Below are positions 17,241 to 26,207 of a DNA stretch of 35,484 bases, one piece after another. The translations under genes and the position numbers were made by a program. Positions within the stretch are counted from its first letter, which is position 1; each line of letters begins with the position of its first letter. A model generated the notes under the pieces. It searched no databases. It saw nothing but the letters and a program-made list of their open reading frames with translations, and had not been told where the DNA came from. Origin of the DNA: an uncultured Ruminococcus sp. GTDB lineage: Bacteria; Bacillota; Clostridia; Oscillospirales; Acutalibacteraceae. Where the stretch lies: the NCBI GenBank assembly GCA_902773135.1, contig CACYDP010000050.1, positions 1 to 35,484 of the forward strand. Reading direction: 5' to 3'.

Positions 17241-19331
17241 ATGCCAAATGTACCTGAAATTTTCGGACGATATGTCTTTAATGATGCAGCGATGAAAGAA
17301 CGTCTGCCGAAAGATACTTATAAGGCATTAAAAAAGACGATTGAAGAGGGTAAATCACTTGACATTAATGTTGCAAACGTAGTAGCACACTCAATGAAAG
17401 AATGGGCGATTGAAAACGGAGCAACTCATTTTACACACTGGTTTCAGCCTATGACAGGCGTTACCGCAGAAAAACACGACTGCTTTATCTCGCCGACAAA
17501 TGACGGAAAGGTCATTATGTCATTCTCAGGTAAAGAACTGATTAAAGGTGAACCTGATGCATCAAGTTTTCCATCAGGCGGCATTCGTGCAACTTTTGAG
17601 GCAAGAGGATATACGGCATGGGATCCAACCTCTTACGCTTTCATCAAAGACGGATCTCTTTGTATTCCGACAGCATTCTGCTCCTATACGGGCGAAATAC
17701 TGGATAAAAAAACACCGCTTCTTCGCTCAATGGAAGTAATGAATAAGCAGGCAATCCGAATTTTAAGAATATTCGGTGATACAACTACTAAAAGAGTCAA
17801 TACCACCGTTGGTGCGGAGCAGGAATATTTCTTGATCGATAAAGCCGCTTATAAAAAGCGTAAAGATCTGATCTACTGTGGAAGAACACTTTTTGGTGCA
17901 AGACCTCCCAAAGGACAGGAGTTGGAAGACCACTATTTTGGTTCTATCAAACCTCGTGTTTCTGCTTATATGAAAGAACTTGATGAAGAACTCTGGAAAC
18001 ACGGTATTCTTTCAAAAACTAAACATAATGAAGTCGCACCTGCACAGCACGAACTGGCACCGATATTCGATACCTCCAATATTGCAACAGATCATAATCA
18101 GCTTACAATGGAAATTATGAAGAGAATTGCTGAAAAACACGATCTGGTATGCTTGCTCCACGAAAAACCGTTTGCAGGTGTCAACGGTTCTGGTAAACAC
18201 AATAACTGGGCAATTTCTACCAACACAGGAAAAAATCTCCTTGATCCCTCACGAAATCCTCGTGAAAACACTCTTTTCTTGGTATTTCTTGCCGCAGTTG
18301 TCCGTGCCGTTGATGAACATCAGGATCTCCTCAGAATTGCCGTTGCAAGTGCCGGTAACGATCACCGTCTGGGCGGTAATGAGGCACCTCCGGCTATTAT
18401 TTCAATGTACCTCGGTGATGACCTGACAGAAGTTCTGGCATCCATTGTTAACGATGAAGATTATATCAGAAAATCAAGAAGCGTGATGGACACCAATGTT
18501 GACGCAATACCGAATTTTACAAAAGATACGTCTGACCGTAACCGTACATCACCATTTGCTTTCACAGGCAATAAATTTGAATTCAGAATGTTGGGTTCTG
18601 CTGAAAATATCGGCTGCACGAATACAATTCTTAACACCATCGTTGCCGATGTTCTGATGGACTTTGCAGATCAGTTGGAAAAGGCCGATGATGTAAAATC
18701 CGCTGCGGAAGAACTGGTTAAGAAAACAATTACAGAACACAAAAGAATTATTTTTAACGGCGATAACTATTCTGAAGAATGGGTTGCAGAAGCAAAGAAA
18801 AGGGGTCTTCATAACTTCCGTACACTTCCCGATGTTATGCCTCTTTACTGCTCCAAGAAAAATGTAGAACTTTTCGGCAGACACGGTGTCTATTCGGAAG
18901 TTGAACTCCGCTCAAGAAGCGAGATTCTTCTTGAAAATTATTCCAAAATCATCAACATTGAAGCACTTACCGCTCTTGATATGGCAAAGAAAGATATTGT
19001 TCCTGCAGTTGCAGCCTATATCAGAGAGCTTGCAGAAACAGCTAATCTTATTAAATCTGTTGATCCTGAACTTGTGACTGTTCCTGAAGTGGAATTGGTA
19101 AAGAAATTTACAAGTCTTCTCGGCTGCTTTACAAAGAAAATTGATAATCTCGACAAAGCGGTTATGGGTGCTAAAGAAATCACCGATGTTGCAGAAAATG
19201 CGATGTATTATAAAGAAAGTGTTCTTGGAGCAATGCAGGAACTTCGTGCAGTTGCTGATGAAATGGAATCTAATATGTCCTCTAAACTCTGGCCTTATCC
19301 GTCGTATGGAACACTTTTATTCAGCGTTTAA
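17241..19331 (+). CDS. glnN: Glutamine synthetase, type III
   Basis: Makes glutamine from glutamate, ammonia and ATP, the main ammonia-assimilation step, as a cytoplasmic dodecamer. Its 696 residues match the type III family (about 700) rather than type I (about 450). The N-terminus [15 protein letters not shown] and the segments [47 protein letters not shown] and [15 protein letters not shown] are family hallmarks; the last ones carry the metal- and ATP-binding residues. The ATG has GGGGAG 8 bases upstream. It is expressed alone from its own promoter through an attenuating leader. Confidence 0.97.
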   Translation: MPNVPEIFGRYVFNDAAMKERLPKDTYKALKKTIEEGKSLDINVANVVAHSMKEWAIENGATHFTHWFQPMTGVTAEKHDCFISPTNDGKVIMSFSGKELIKGEPDASSFPSGGIRATFEARGYTAWDPTSYAFIKDGSLCIPTAFCSYTGEILDKKTPLLRSMEVMNKQAIRILRIFGDTTTKRVNTTVGAEQEYFLIDKAAYKKRKDLIYCGRTLFGARPPKGQELEDHYFGSIKPRVSAYMKELDEELWKHGILSKTKHNEVAPAQHELAPIFDTSNIATDHNQLTMEIMKRIAEKHDLVCLLHEKPFAGVNGSGKHNNWAISTNTGKNLLDPSRNPRENTLFLVFLAAVVRAVDEHQDLLRIAVASAGNDHRLGGNEAPPAIISMYLGDDLTEVLASIVNDEDYIRKSRSVMDTNVDAIPNFTKDTSDRNRTSPFAFTGNKFEFRMLGSAENIGCTNTILNTIVADVLMDFADQLEKADDVKSAAEELVKKTITEHKRIIFNGDNYSEEWVAEAKKRGLHNFRTLPDVMPLYCSKKNVELFGRHGVYSEVELRSRSEILLENYSKIINIEALTALDMAKKDIVPAVAAYIRELAETANLIKSVDPELVTVPEVELVKKFTSLLGCFTKKIDNLDKAVMGAKEITDVAENAMYYKESVLGAMQELRAVADEMESNMSSKLWPYPSYGTLLFSV

Positions 19332-19348
19332 TCTATTAGCCTGACCGA

Positions 19349-19411
19349 ACTGTGGCTTCTTGTTAATACAGGAGTATAAAGGGAGCTTTTGTAAAGAAGC
19401 CAAATACAGTT
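19349..19411 (+). other. Structured 3' region after glnN
   Basis: AACTGT (19349-19354) pairs with ACAGTT (19406-19411) and GGCTTCTT (19355-19362) pairs with AAGAAGCC (19394-19401), with a 4-base bulge and a 31-base apical region. It lies between the glnN stop and its terminator, has no T tail, and so is probably a folded 3' untranslated part rather than a terminator. Confidence 0.45.
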
Positions 19412-19430
19412 CTTTCATAAAAAGGAAGGG

Positions 19431-19466
19431 AAAATCAGCCGCCAACACAGTTGGCGGCTGATTTTT
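19431..19466 (+). terminator. Terminator of glnN
   Basis: A 15-bp perfect GC-rich stem (19431-19445 with 19451-19465), a 5-base loop and a TTTTT end. Confidence 0.92.
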
Positions 19467-19503
19467 ATTAAAAGAAATTATTCATAAAAATAATATCACA
19501 GTA

Positions 19504-19532
19504 TTGATTCATCTTCCTTTACCTGTTATAAT
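19504..19532 (+). promoter_or_regulatory. Promoter of the HAD hydrolase gene
   Basis: TTGATT (19504-19509) and a perfect TATAAT (19527-19532) are 17 bp apart, about 63 bases before the start at 19596. A second TATAAT at 19554-19559 has no good -35 box. Confidence 0.7.
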
Positions 19533-19595
19533 AAATCCATTCTGCAATCATCGTATAATTAAGTATACGAAAAATAATGAACAAAGGAAAGATGA

Positions 19596-20306
19596 ATGAT
19601 GATAAAAGCAGTTTTATTTGATTTAGACGGAACATTACTGCCAATGGACCAAGATGTGTTTACAAAAGCATATTTTAAGGCTCTTGCAAAAAAGCTTTTA
19701 CCTCTCGGATACGAACCTCAGAAATTAGTCCGATCTATGTGGAACGGTATGAAAGCAATGTCAATGAATGACGGAAATCAAACAAATGAAGCCGTGTTCT
19801 GGAAAAGTTTTAAAGAAGATTACGGAGATGATGTAATAAAAGATAAAGATACTTTCGATGATTTTTATCGATCAGAATTCCAAAATGTTCAATCCGTGTG
19901 CGGAGTAAATGCAGATGTAAAAGATGCTGTTCGTAAAATAAAGTCTATGGGACTTCGCACCATCACTGCAACTTTGCCTGTGTTTCCTCTATATGCCATT
20001 GAAAGCCGTATACGCTGGGCAGGGTTGGTACCGGAAGATTTTGAGTACATTACATCATATGAAAATTCTTACCACACAAAACCAAATATTGCCTATTATC
20101 AAGATATTGCAAAAATCATTAATTGTCGTCCCGAAGAATGTTTAATGGTCGGAAACAATGTAGATGAAGATATGATTGCCGAAAATATCGGTATGAACGT
20201 TTTTCTTGTTCCCGATTGTCTGATCAATGAAAACGGAAAAGACATTTCAATATATCCCCGCGGTGATTTTAAAGATCTTGTAAAATATATTGAAACCATT
20301 CATTAA
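19596..20306 (+). CDS. HAD-family hydrolase (phosphatase-like)
   Basis: A 236-residue cytoplasmic hydrolase of the haloacid dehalogenase superfamily. The nucleophile motif FDLDGTLL has Asp at about residues 9 and 11. The middle is a helical cap; the Lys of motif III is in the HTKPN segment, and motif IV is MVGNNVDEDMIA, where GNN replaces the more usual GDS, as seen in one subgroup. The substrate is unknown. Two start codons, ATG 19596 and 19599, share the AAAGGA site; the first is listed. It is a single gene ending at a bidirectional terminator. Confidence 0.9.
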   Translation: MMIKAVLFDLDGTLLPMDQDVFTKAYFKALAKKLLPLGYEPQKLVRSMWNGMKAMSMNDGNQTNEAVFWKSFKEDYGDDVIKDKDTFDDFYRSEFQNVQSVCGVNADVKDAVRKIKSMGLRTITATLPVFPLYAIESRIRWAGLVPEDFEYITSYENSYHTKPNIAYYQDIAKIINCRPEECLMVGNNVDEDMIAENIGMNVFLVPDCLINENGKDISIYPRGDFKDLVKYIETIH

Positions 20307-20343
20307 GTTTCCATATAGGCATTATAGAACAATCCAATACAAC

Positions 20344-20394
20344 AAAAAGAATGACCAGGCACCCCCTATCGGGCTACCCGGTCATTCTTTTTTT
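20344..20394. terminator. Bidirectional terminator between the HAD gene and pckA
   Basis: A 13-bp stem (20344-20356 with 20380-20392), then one mismatch and two more pairs. A runs on one side and T runs on the other serve both converging genes. A small G/C hairpin (GGGGCT with AGCCCC, about 20397-20418) follows on the pckA side. Confidence 0.85.
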
Positions 20395-20445
20395 GGGGGG
20401 GCTTAATCCGACAGCCCCTTTGATAAAAATAATGATTAAAAAATA

Positions 20446-22140
20446 TTATGAAAGTTCATCAACGAGCTTCTGAAGTGCTGCAAGAGCTTCTTCGGGAAGT
20501 TTGTCATAGCCACCCTTTTTCTCTGCAAAACCATTAACAGCATCTACACGGTTTTCCATCGCACTCTTAAGAGCATTCTTATAATCTTCATCATCAAGAT
20601 TCGGTTCAAAGCCTTCCCATTTGAGAAGTTCGATGTCCTCGAACGGACCCCACTTTTCAAAGTTAGCTCTGCCTTCAACGATTGCCTCAAGAATACCAAG
20701 GGTATCTTCTTTCTGAACCTTTTTGCCCATAAAGTCGCCTGTGTTGACGATATAGCAAGCAACATTCTTTTCTTCAACGAGCTTCTTGAACTTAACATAG
20801 TCATTAACAAGAGGATAGGTTCTGAACGGGTTAGCATACGGAACAATACGGAGTGCATTCATATCCGTACCTGCCTTTACACGTTCAGCAGTTGAAGTTT
20901 TTGTTGCAAGTGTAGCACCCATTACAGATGCAAGAGCTGCACCTTTGAGTTTTACACAAGGCGGAATGGCAGGATCTTTCATAATCCAGATAATAGAATT
21001 AACAGGAGAACTGATCTTATCAACACGGTTCGGTGACCACAGTTTTGACTTGATTGCACGACCGTTGCCGTTTCTTATATCTTCTGTTACCAACTGAATT
21101 TTACCGTCTTCGTCCTTTGTGCAAGAACAGTTCTGAACACTGAGAAGATACTTATTATCAGGGCATCCTGTCGGATAATCGGCTGTTTTATCAAAATAAG
21201 AAGGTTCAAGAGCAATAGAAGCACAAGTATCAGAGTTAATGATAAATGCGTCATCGTGAAGAACCGTAATGCTTGGATACTTTCCGTCGTGCTTAGCGTG
21301 TGTAAGCGTTGACTTACCCGAACCGGAAAGACCAAATACAGAAGCAACATATTTGCTGCCGTCTGAAAGTGTATATTCTTTCTGACCGCCGTGACAGGAA
21401 GCATAACCGTTGCGGTTAGCAATAGCCCACGCAATAGTAAGAGTACCCTTTTTATGTTCACCAAAGTATTTCATACCAAGGATAGCTGCACAGTTGTTGT
21501 CAGTATCGAAATAACAACAGGTCAAATCATCGCTAAGACAGCTGTAATCAACATCAGGCGAAGGTGTAGGTACCCACTGAGGATCAGAGAAGATATAAAT
21601 ATCAGGTTCATTGCCATTGCCTACGGGCTGAGAATCCTTATACATTTTTGAATATGTATCATTAATATACTGGAAGTTCAACAGCCAGTTATACATAATT
21701 ACTTCGTCACCTTCGGGAATGAGAAGATGAGCTTTTACCATAAATTCAGGATCAAGACCGATATATGCAGTTGCGTGATAAAGTTTTTTGAAACGTGTTT
21801 TATAGATAGCATCCATAACAACCTTATCCAACTTTGTATCGTCAACGCCGGGTTCACCCTTGATGCGTCTTGCAGCGGCATATCTGCCCGTAACAGCACC
21901 GTCATTAAAAAGAAGAACCTTTGACTCTGCGGGAAGACCCACTTCTTCTGCCTTATAAATAGGCATATCAGTAATCACTGTGCCGGGTGAGTTTTTAGCG
22001 AGGTTATAAGCCTCAGCAAGAGATGTCACTTCTACAACATTGTTGCCGTAGAAAGCACCTTCAATGATGGAACGTGTTTTTGAAAAACCAACTTTTCCTT
22101 TTCCTATTTCCGATATAGGATAATATGCTTTTGTTGCCAT
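20446..22140 (-). CDS. pckA: Phosphoenolpyruvate carboxykinase (ATP)
   Basis: Interconverts oxaloacetate and phosphoenolpyruvate with ATP/ADP; in fermenting Clostridia it often runs toward oxaloacetate for succinate formation. The protein has 564 residues. The P-loop GLSGSGKSTLTHA is the kinase-1a motif and VLHDDAFIIN the kinase-2 motif, both with residues for ATP and metal. The downstream LATKTSTAERVKAG and PYANPFRTYPL segments belong to the adenine and substrate regions. It is somewhat longer than the usual 530-540. The frame is open upstream to 22218, but the ATG at 22140 has AAAGGG 8 bases before it and MATKAYYPISEIGKGK is a natural start. It is a single gene with its own promoter. Confidence 0.93.
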   Translation of the reverse strand: MATKAYYPISEIGKGKVGFSKTRSIIEGAFYGNNVVEVTSLAEAYNLAKNSPGTVITDMPIYKAEEVGLPAESKVLLFNDGAVTGRYAAARRIKGEPGVDDTKLDKVVMDAIYKTRFKKLYHATAYIGLDPEFMVKAHLLIPEGDEVIMYNWLLNFQYINDTYSKMYKDSQPVGNGNEPDIYIFSDPQWVPTPSPDVDYSCLSDDLTCCYFDTDNNCAAILGMKYFGEHKKGTLTIAWAIANRNGYASCHGGQKEYTLSDGSKYVASVFGLSGSGKSTLTHAKHDGKYPSITVLHDDAFIINSDTCASIALEPSYFDKTADYPTGCPDNKYLLSVQNCSCTKDEDGKIQLVTEDIRNGNGRAIKSKLWSPNRVDKISSPVNSIIWIMKDPAIPPCVKLKGAALASVMGATLATKTSTAERVKAGTDMNALRIVPYANPFRTYPLVNDYVKFKKLVEEKNVACYIVNTGDFMGKKVQKEDTLGILEAIVEGRANFEKWGPFEDIELLKWEGFEPNLDDEDYKNALKSAMENRVDAVNGFAEKKGGYDKLPEEALAALQKLVDELS

Positions 22141-22205
22141 AGTATTAACCCTTTCTGTCGATATATTATGAAAACCCAAATAACTGCGGTTTTCAAGATA
22201 AGTAT

Positions 22206-22234
22206 ATTTTACTTCCAATACGTTATTTTGTCAA
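22206..22234 (-). promoter_or_regulatory. Promoter of pckA
   Basis: On the minus strand TTGACA (22229-22234) and TAAAAT (22206-22211) are 17 bp apart, leaving a leader of about 60 bases before the ATG at 22140. The rest of 22235-22415 is AT-rich; no gene and no clear terminator for the upstream secreted-protein gene was seen. Confidence 0.75.
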
Positions 22235-22415
22235 GAGAATAAAACAATCATTTTATCAAATTTCGAAAAAAATATGAAATTCAAATAATGGATTCATTCA
22301 AAAAATATATTATTTACGGCAATAAAACATATTTGACCATTATTTTTTATTATTTTTTGAATAATCTCTGATTAAAAAATTCATTTCCGTAATGATAATT
22401 TAATTTATCAAACTA

Positions 22416-23735
22416 CTATTCGATTTTTATCTGCGGGAGTCCCGAATTTTCCATATAATATCCATCAACGCTTTCAGTGGTAATGTCCAGATTTTCATCA
22501 ACATAAATATTATAGACGAGATAATAAATAATCACCGTTCCCGATTTAGATTTGCACATAAGGTCGATCGATGCATATCCGGAACGCAATGCATTGAAAT
22601 TATAGGTAATGATACCATCGGCATTTTCACTTGCTTCTGTTTCGATAACATTGGCATCGCTCACTTCACATTGCCATTTGCCGTCAGAAATCGTATCTTC
22701 GACTGTAATAGAAAAATCTTGTTTAACCTGGTTGATTTCAGGAATTTTTTTTACGAAATACTCGCCCTCGGAAGAATTCACTTCCATATTCAGACTTCTG
22801 TCAACGGTTATATCGTATTTCAGATAATAATCTTCTCCGTGATAGGACCGATAGTGAAGGGATAATGTAGAAGAACCCGCACTCAAGGTTTTGATCCGGT
22901 ACACAAGAACGGTTGCCGCATTAGCAAAATCATATTCTTCCAACGCAGTCGGTTTTGATACTGATATAATATCTTCATCTCCCAATTCACAGCTCCATTG
23001 ATATGGTGCAAAAAGAGATGTCTTAACATACAGCAGATATTCCGCTGATGACGGTTTTTCGGAATCAACAATCAGGTCAAAATATTTATCGACAGTTTTT
23101 GATTTTTTATCCGCTGCTTTGATACAGATTTCAAATTCACCTGTTTTCTGCGGCATCCACGAAATGGTTTCTGCCTTGCCAAAACTAGACAAAATCTGCC
23201 ATTTATCCGAATTTTTTTCCTTAAAATAAAATTCATACTGATAGTCCGGCGTTCCTCCGGCAGCATTGCCGACCAACGTAATTATATCGTCTTCTTTAAT
23301 ATGTGACGCACTGATAATTGATTGATTTTCAAGTTTTGGTTTTACTTCCAGATTAAACATCTTTTTGTATACCGCATTTGACGGTGAAAGCACTTTGATA
23401 CAGATTCTGTATTTTCCGACAGATTTCGGTTTCCAGGTATACGATGACGAACTTGTAAAATCCTGCATCGTCGTCCAGGATTGATTCTCGTATTTTGACA
23501 AATAGGAGTATTTACATTTTTTTGTATCCAACAAAGCTGCTTTGCCTGTTAATTTGATACTTTCTCCCAAATAAATTTCTTCCGCACTGATGGCAGATTT
23601 GTTAAAAACATTGGAATTGATCTCAAAAATCGGTTTCACCGCCGCAAAAACATTGGTACTGCCAATACAACTACATATCATTAGTAAAGTGATGAAAACA
23701 GCTGTCATTTTATGAATATAATTTTGTCCTGTCAA
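22416..23735 (-). CDS. Secreted repeat protein with beta-sandwich (Y_Y_Y-like) domains
   Basis: A 439-residue secreted protein. A signal peptide ends near residue 31 (NVFAA). Two repeats at about 45-130 and 140-223 share the pattern W..KS.GKYRICIKV and W.PQ.TGEFEICIKA, like the triple-tyrosine (Y_Y_Y) fold. Two more repeats at about 230-325 and 330-425 share W.CE..D..VI... and may be related to chagasin-type I42 inhibitor folds, a weak guess. No LPXTG or membrane anchor is seen. The start is a TTG with a perfect GGAGGT 6 bases upstream; ATG 23708 would cut the signal peptide. It lies 21 bases after the Crp/Fnr gene and is probably cotranscribed with it. The repeat pattern resembles the protein at the right edge of the window. 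Confidence 0.75.
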   Translation of the reverse strand: MTGQNYIHKMTAVFITLLMICSCIGSTNVFAAVKPIFEINSNVFNKSAISAEEIYLGESIKLTGKAALLDTKKCKYSYLSKYENQSWTTMQDFTSSSSYTWKPKSVGKYRICIKVLSPSNAVYKKMFNLEVKPKLENQSIISASHIKEDDIITLVGNAAGGTPDYQYEFYFKEKNSDKWQILSSFGKAETISWMPQKTGEFEICIKAADKKSKTVDKYFDLIVDSEKPSSAEYLLYVKTSLFAPYQWSCELGDEDIISVSKPTALEEYDFANAATVLVYRIKTLSAGSSTLSLHYRSYHGEDYYLKYDITVDRSLNMEVNSSEGEYFVKKIPEINQVKQDFSITVEDTISDGKWQCEVSDANVIETEASENADGIITYNFNALRSGYASIDLMCKSKSGTVIIYYLVYNIYVDENLDITTESVDGYYMENSGLPQIKIE

Positions 23736-23756
23736 TGTTTTACCTCCGTTTTTCTC

Positions 23757-24455
23757 CTACTTTTCTGCAAGCTGTTTCAGTTTCTGCTTATCCAGTATTT
23801 TCACTTCCCCTCTGAACAGCTCCGTAATGCCCTGTTCGGAAAATAATTTCAGCATTCTTGATACCACTTCTCTTGCCGAACCAATATGCTGTGCGATTTT
23901 TTCGTGAGTAACAGGTATCGTATGATCGTTTGTTTTTTCGCTTTCTTCCAAAAGAAATAATGCGACTCGTTTGTCGATACTCATCATCATTCTTCGTGTG
24001 ATCTGTGCCATATCCGAAAAAAGTTTTATAGATTCTGCAAGAGCAAAATTTTCGGCATATATGTTTTGCTTCGCAGTTTCTGCATATACTTTTCCACATA
24101 TACTAAGAACTTTACATTTGCTTTCTGCATCAATCACCGCATCAATATTGACAGAAGGTATGACACACGATGATGCAAGCATACACCACTCTCCTTGACC
24201 AAAAATACGCAGTGTTACTTCCCGCCCGTTTTCCGTGAGCAGATAAGCTCTGACATACCCCTCCAACACTACCATCGGTCCTGTACAGGTTCCGTCACCC
24301 CCGTGGATATTGACCCCTTTCTGATAGGTAGTGATAAAAGTATTGGCACAGAGTTTCTGCCGTTCATCGCTTGCTGTTTGCTTAAAAAACGGCAGATACT
24401 TCTGCAAAAGTTCAGAACAATCATATTTATCTGTTTTTACAATTTCTCTGTTCAT
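23757..24455 (-). CDS. Crp/Fnr-family transcriptional regulator, cysteine-rich
   Basis: A 232-residue regulator: an N-terminal cNMP-binding-like beta barrel (about 20-130, with GYVRAYLLTENGREVTLRIFGQGEW), a long dimer helix (about 135-165) and a C-terminal winged helix with THEKIAQHIGSAREVVSRMLKLFSEQGI. Cys at 13, 36, 57, 91, 97, 114 and 120 all lie in the sensor half. They do not make the CX2CX2-4C cluster motif of Fnr, so the ligand (redox, thiol, metal or nucleotide) is open. The ATG at 24455 overlaps the cysE stop (ATGA), so the two are translationally coupled; a GTG at 24470 is less likely. The link to cysE suggests a role in sulfur or redox control. Confidence 0.93.
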   Translation of the reverse strand: MNREIVKTDKYDCSELLQKYLPFFKQTASDERQKLCANTFITTYQKGVNIHGGDGTCTGPMVVLEGYVRAYLLTENGREVTLRIFGQGEWCMLASSCVIPSVNIDAVIDAESKCKVLSICGKVYAETAKQNIYAENFALAESIKLFSDMAQITRRMMMSIDKRVALFLLEESEKTNDHTIPVTHEKIAQHIGSAREVVSRMLKLFSEQGITELFRGEVKILDKQKLKQLAEK

Positions 24456-25411
24456 ATGATATAAAACCACGCCTCATCTTTTTGGAAATCTTCACAGCCA
24501 GATGATTTTTTAGGTCCGTAATTATAAATCAGTTCCTGATTTTTAATACTTACTCTGGCACCATCAGGAATGGATGTTGTCAGAAAAACATTACCGCCTA
24601 TGACGACATCTTTTCCTATAACGGTTTCGCCTCCCAGAATGGACGCACCGGAATAAATAGTCACATTGTCACGAATGGTCGGGTGACGTTTTTTATGCCT
24701 GAGCGTCTGCCCTCCTCTTGTTGACAAAGCACCCAGCGTAACACCCTGATATATTTTTACATTATCGCCTATTTCTGTTGTTTCACCAATCACAATACCT
24801 GTTCCGTGATCAATAAAAAAGTATTTTCCTATTTTTGCACCCGGATGTATATCAATTCCGGTACAGCTGTGTGCATGTTCTGTCATCATTCTCGGTATTA
24901 CGGGAACGTTCAGATTAAACAGTTCGTGTGCAATTCGATTAACAAGTATGGCATAAAGTCCGGGATAGGAAAAGATAATTTCGTCCGTATTATATGCCGC
25001 AGGGTCACCGTTATAGGCTGCCTCCACATCCGTTTTGATATACTCTTTGATTACCGGCAGACGTTCCATAAACATAAACGTGATATTCTCGGATTTTTCC
25101 GCTATCTCTTCATCGTTAAGTTTTGCGTTTTTTTCGTCATATTTTAAAACAAAACTAATTTGTTTTTTCAGATTGAAAATAACATCTTCCGCAAGCATAG
25201 AAATGCGATTTTTGATAGTATAGACCCGGTATGAGTTATTCTTGAAATATTCAGGAAAAATAATTTTTCTGAGTTTTGATAATATTTCAACAATTTCTTC
25301 CTTCTCAGGATACTGAAAACACATATTAGCGGAATCCCCAAAATCTTTTTTGTAATCATCAGTCAGTATATCGACCAGTTCACTGATTCGTTTTTCTATT
25401 TTTCTTTCCAT
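24452..25411 (-). CDS. cysE: Serine O-acetyltransferase
   Basis: Transfers acetyl from acetyl-CoA to serine to give O-acetylserine, the precursor of cysteine. The 319 residues fit the EpsC-type enzyme of Firmicutes. The helical N-terminal part runs to about 185, then left-handed beta-helix hexapeptide repeats begin at IDIHPGAKIGKYFFIDHGTGIVIGE, with catalytic His in FFIDHGTG, followed by GVTLGALS, HPTIRDNV and GASILGG. The C-terminal tail (SSGCEDFQKDEAWFYII) is the region that normally docks cysteine synthase. The ATG at 25411 has GAGG 9 bases upstream and is favoured over ATG 25426, which has none. Its stop overlaps the Crp/Fnr gene. Confidence 0.95.
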   Translation of the reverse strand: MERKIEKRISELVDILTDDYKKDFGDSANMCFQYPEKEEIVEILSKLRKIIFPEYFKNNSYRVYTIKNRISMLAEDVIFNLKKQISFVLKYDEKNAKLNDEEIAEKSENITFMFMERLPVIKEYIKTDVEAAYNGDPAAYNTDEIIFSYPGLYAILVNRIAHELFNLNVPVIPRMMTEHAHSCTGIDIHPGAKIGKYFFIDHGTGIVIGETTEIGDNVKIYQGVTLGALSTRGGQTLRHKKRHPTIRDNVTIYSGASILGGETVIGKDVVIGGNVFLTTSIPDGARVSIKNQELIYNYGPKKSSGCEDFQKDEAWFYII

Positions 25412-25447
25412 AAAGCAATGCCTCATTTATTAATTTATATTTTAATG

Positions 25448-25476
25448 ATTATACTACATTTATATGAATTTTGCAA
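25448..25476 (-). promoter_or_regulatory. Promoter of the cysE operon
   Basis: On the minus strand TTGCAA (25471-25476, two mismatches) and a perfect TATAAT (25448-25453) are 17 bp apart, about 40 bases before the cysE start. A weak -35 box suggests that it may need an activator. Confidence 0.65.
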
Positions 25477-25535
25477 TCGGAACACAAAAACATTTTGTCT
25501 TACCCGAAAAATTACTCTCCTGCCAACCAATAATG

Positions 25536-25569
25536 GCATTTCCGCCGACCTGTTCTGCGGCGGAAATGC
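25536..25569. terminator. GC-rich hairpin between the membrane-protein gene and cysE
   Basis: A 12-bp perfect stem (25536-25547 with 25558-25569) and a 10-base loop. TTTT follows on the plus strand only; on the minus strand, where the genes run, there is no T tail, so its role as a terminator is unsure. Confidence 0.4.
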
Positions 25570-25580
25570 TTTTAAACGCT

Positions 25581-26027
25581 CTAATCAACCACACATTTTA
25601 CCAAAAACAATATACTGACAAGTGTGAAGGTAACAAAAAAAGCTACAAAACCAACAATAATCAGCGTGAATATCGGGAAAATGATCGGTGTAGCCGAAAT
25701 CGCAAGAATGCCCGAAAGAAGTGTACCAATGAACCCGAAAAACAGTCCTCCCAAATTTTGTTTGATGCAGCATCTGAGCTTCGGTCTGTTTTCGGAAAAC
25801 AACGCTGCCCCCGCAACAACAAGCAGCAGCAGTCCGGCAATAATCAATGCCGTGACAACTCCGAAACCAATGAGTGCCAATTGCCCGAAAATAAACAGCA
25901 AAACGGTAACAGCGGCAAACACCAGTCCCGAAATAATGCCCACAAGAACCATAATGCCTGTCATACATTTATTACATTCTCTTCGATCATTTCTTTCGGT
26001 ACATACGTTATCATAATTACATAACAT
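25581..26027 (-). CDS. Small membrane protein with N-terminal cysteine cluster
   Basis: A 148-residue protein with four likely membrane segments (about 23-48, 50-78, 92-115 and 118-143). The first 21 residues are hydrophilic and carry Cys at 3, 9, 18 and 21, a spacing that could hold a metal. RPKLRCCIKQ lies in the middle loop. I recognise no family. Longer open frames exist on the other strand, but they are rich in Asn/Gln/Lys and lack ribosome sites, while this frame has the hydrophobic periodicity of a real membrane protein. The ATG at 26027 has GGAG 11 bases upstream, a rather long gap. Confidence 0.6.
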   Translation of the reverse strand: MLCNYDNVCTERNDRRECNKCMTGIMVLVGIISGLVFAAVTVLLFIFGQLALIGFGVVTALIIAGLLLLVVAGAALFSENRPKLRCCIKQNLGGLFFGFIGTLLSGILAISATPIIFPIFTLIIVGFVAFFVTFTLVSILFLVKCVVD

Positions 26028-26133
26028 ATTAAATTCAACTCCAAATCAATTTTTGACATTGAGCATTGCAATCCCCTGCTTACATAATATTCCGATATTT
26101 TTGATTTGTCATTGATTTTTATTAAATTTTGTA

Positions 26134-26162
26134 TTTACATTTTGGTAATCTCAGTATATAAT
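26134..26162 (+). promoter_or_regulatory. Promoter of the methionine aminopeptidase gene
   Basis: TTTACA (26134-26139) and a perfect TATAAT (26157-26162) are 17 bp apart, with a leader of about 40 bases to the ATG at 26208. Confidence 0.8.
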
Positions 26163-26207
26163 AAGAACGATTATTAATTTTATATATAGAAAAGAAGGAT
26201 ACCTAAT

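Noticed and set aside
25464-26024. Plus-strand genes opposite the small membrane protein
   Set aside because: The frames have low-complexity Asn/Gln/Lys composition and no ribosome sites; they are shadows of the hydrophobic minus-strand protein.
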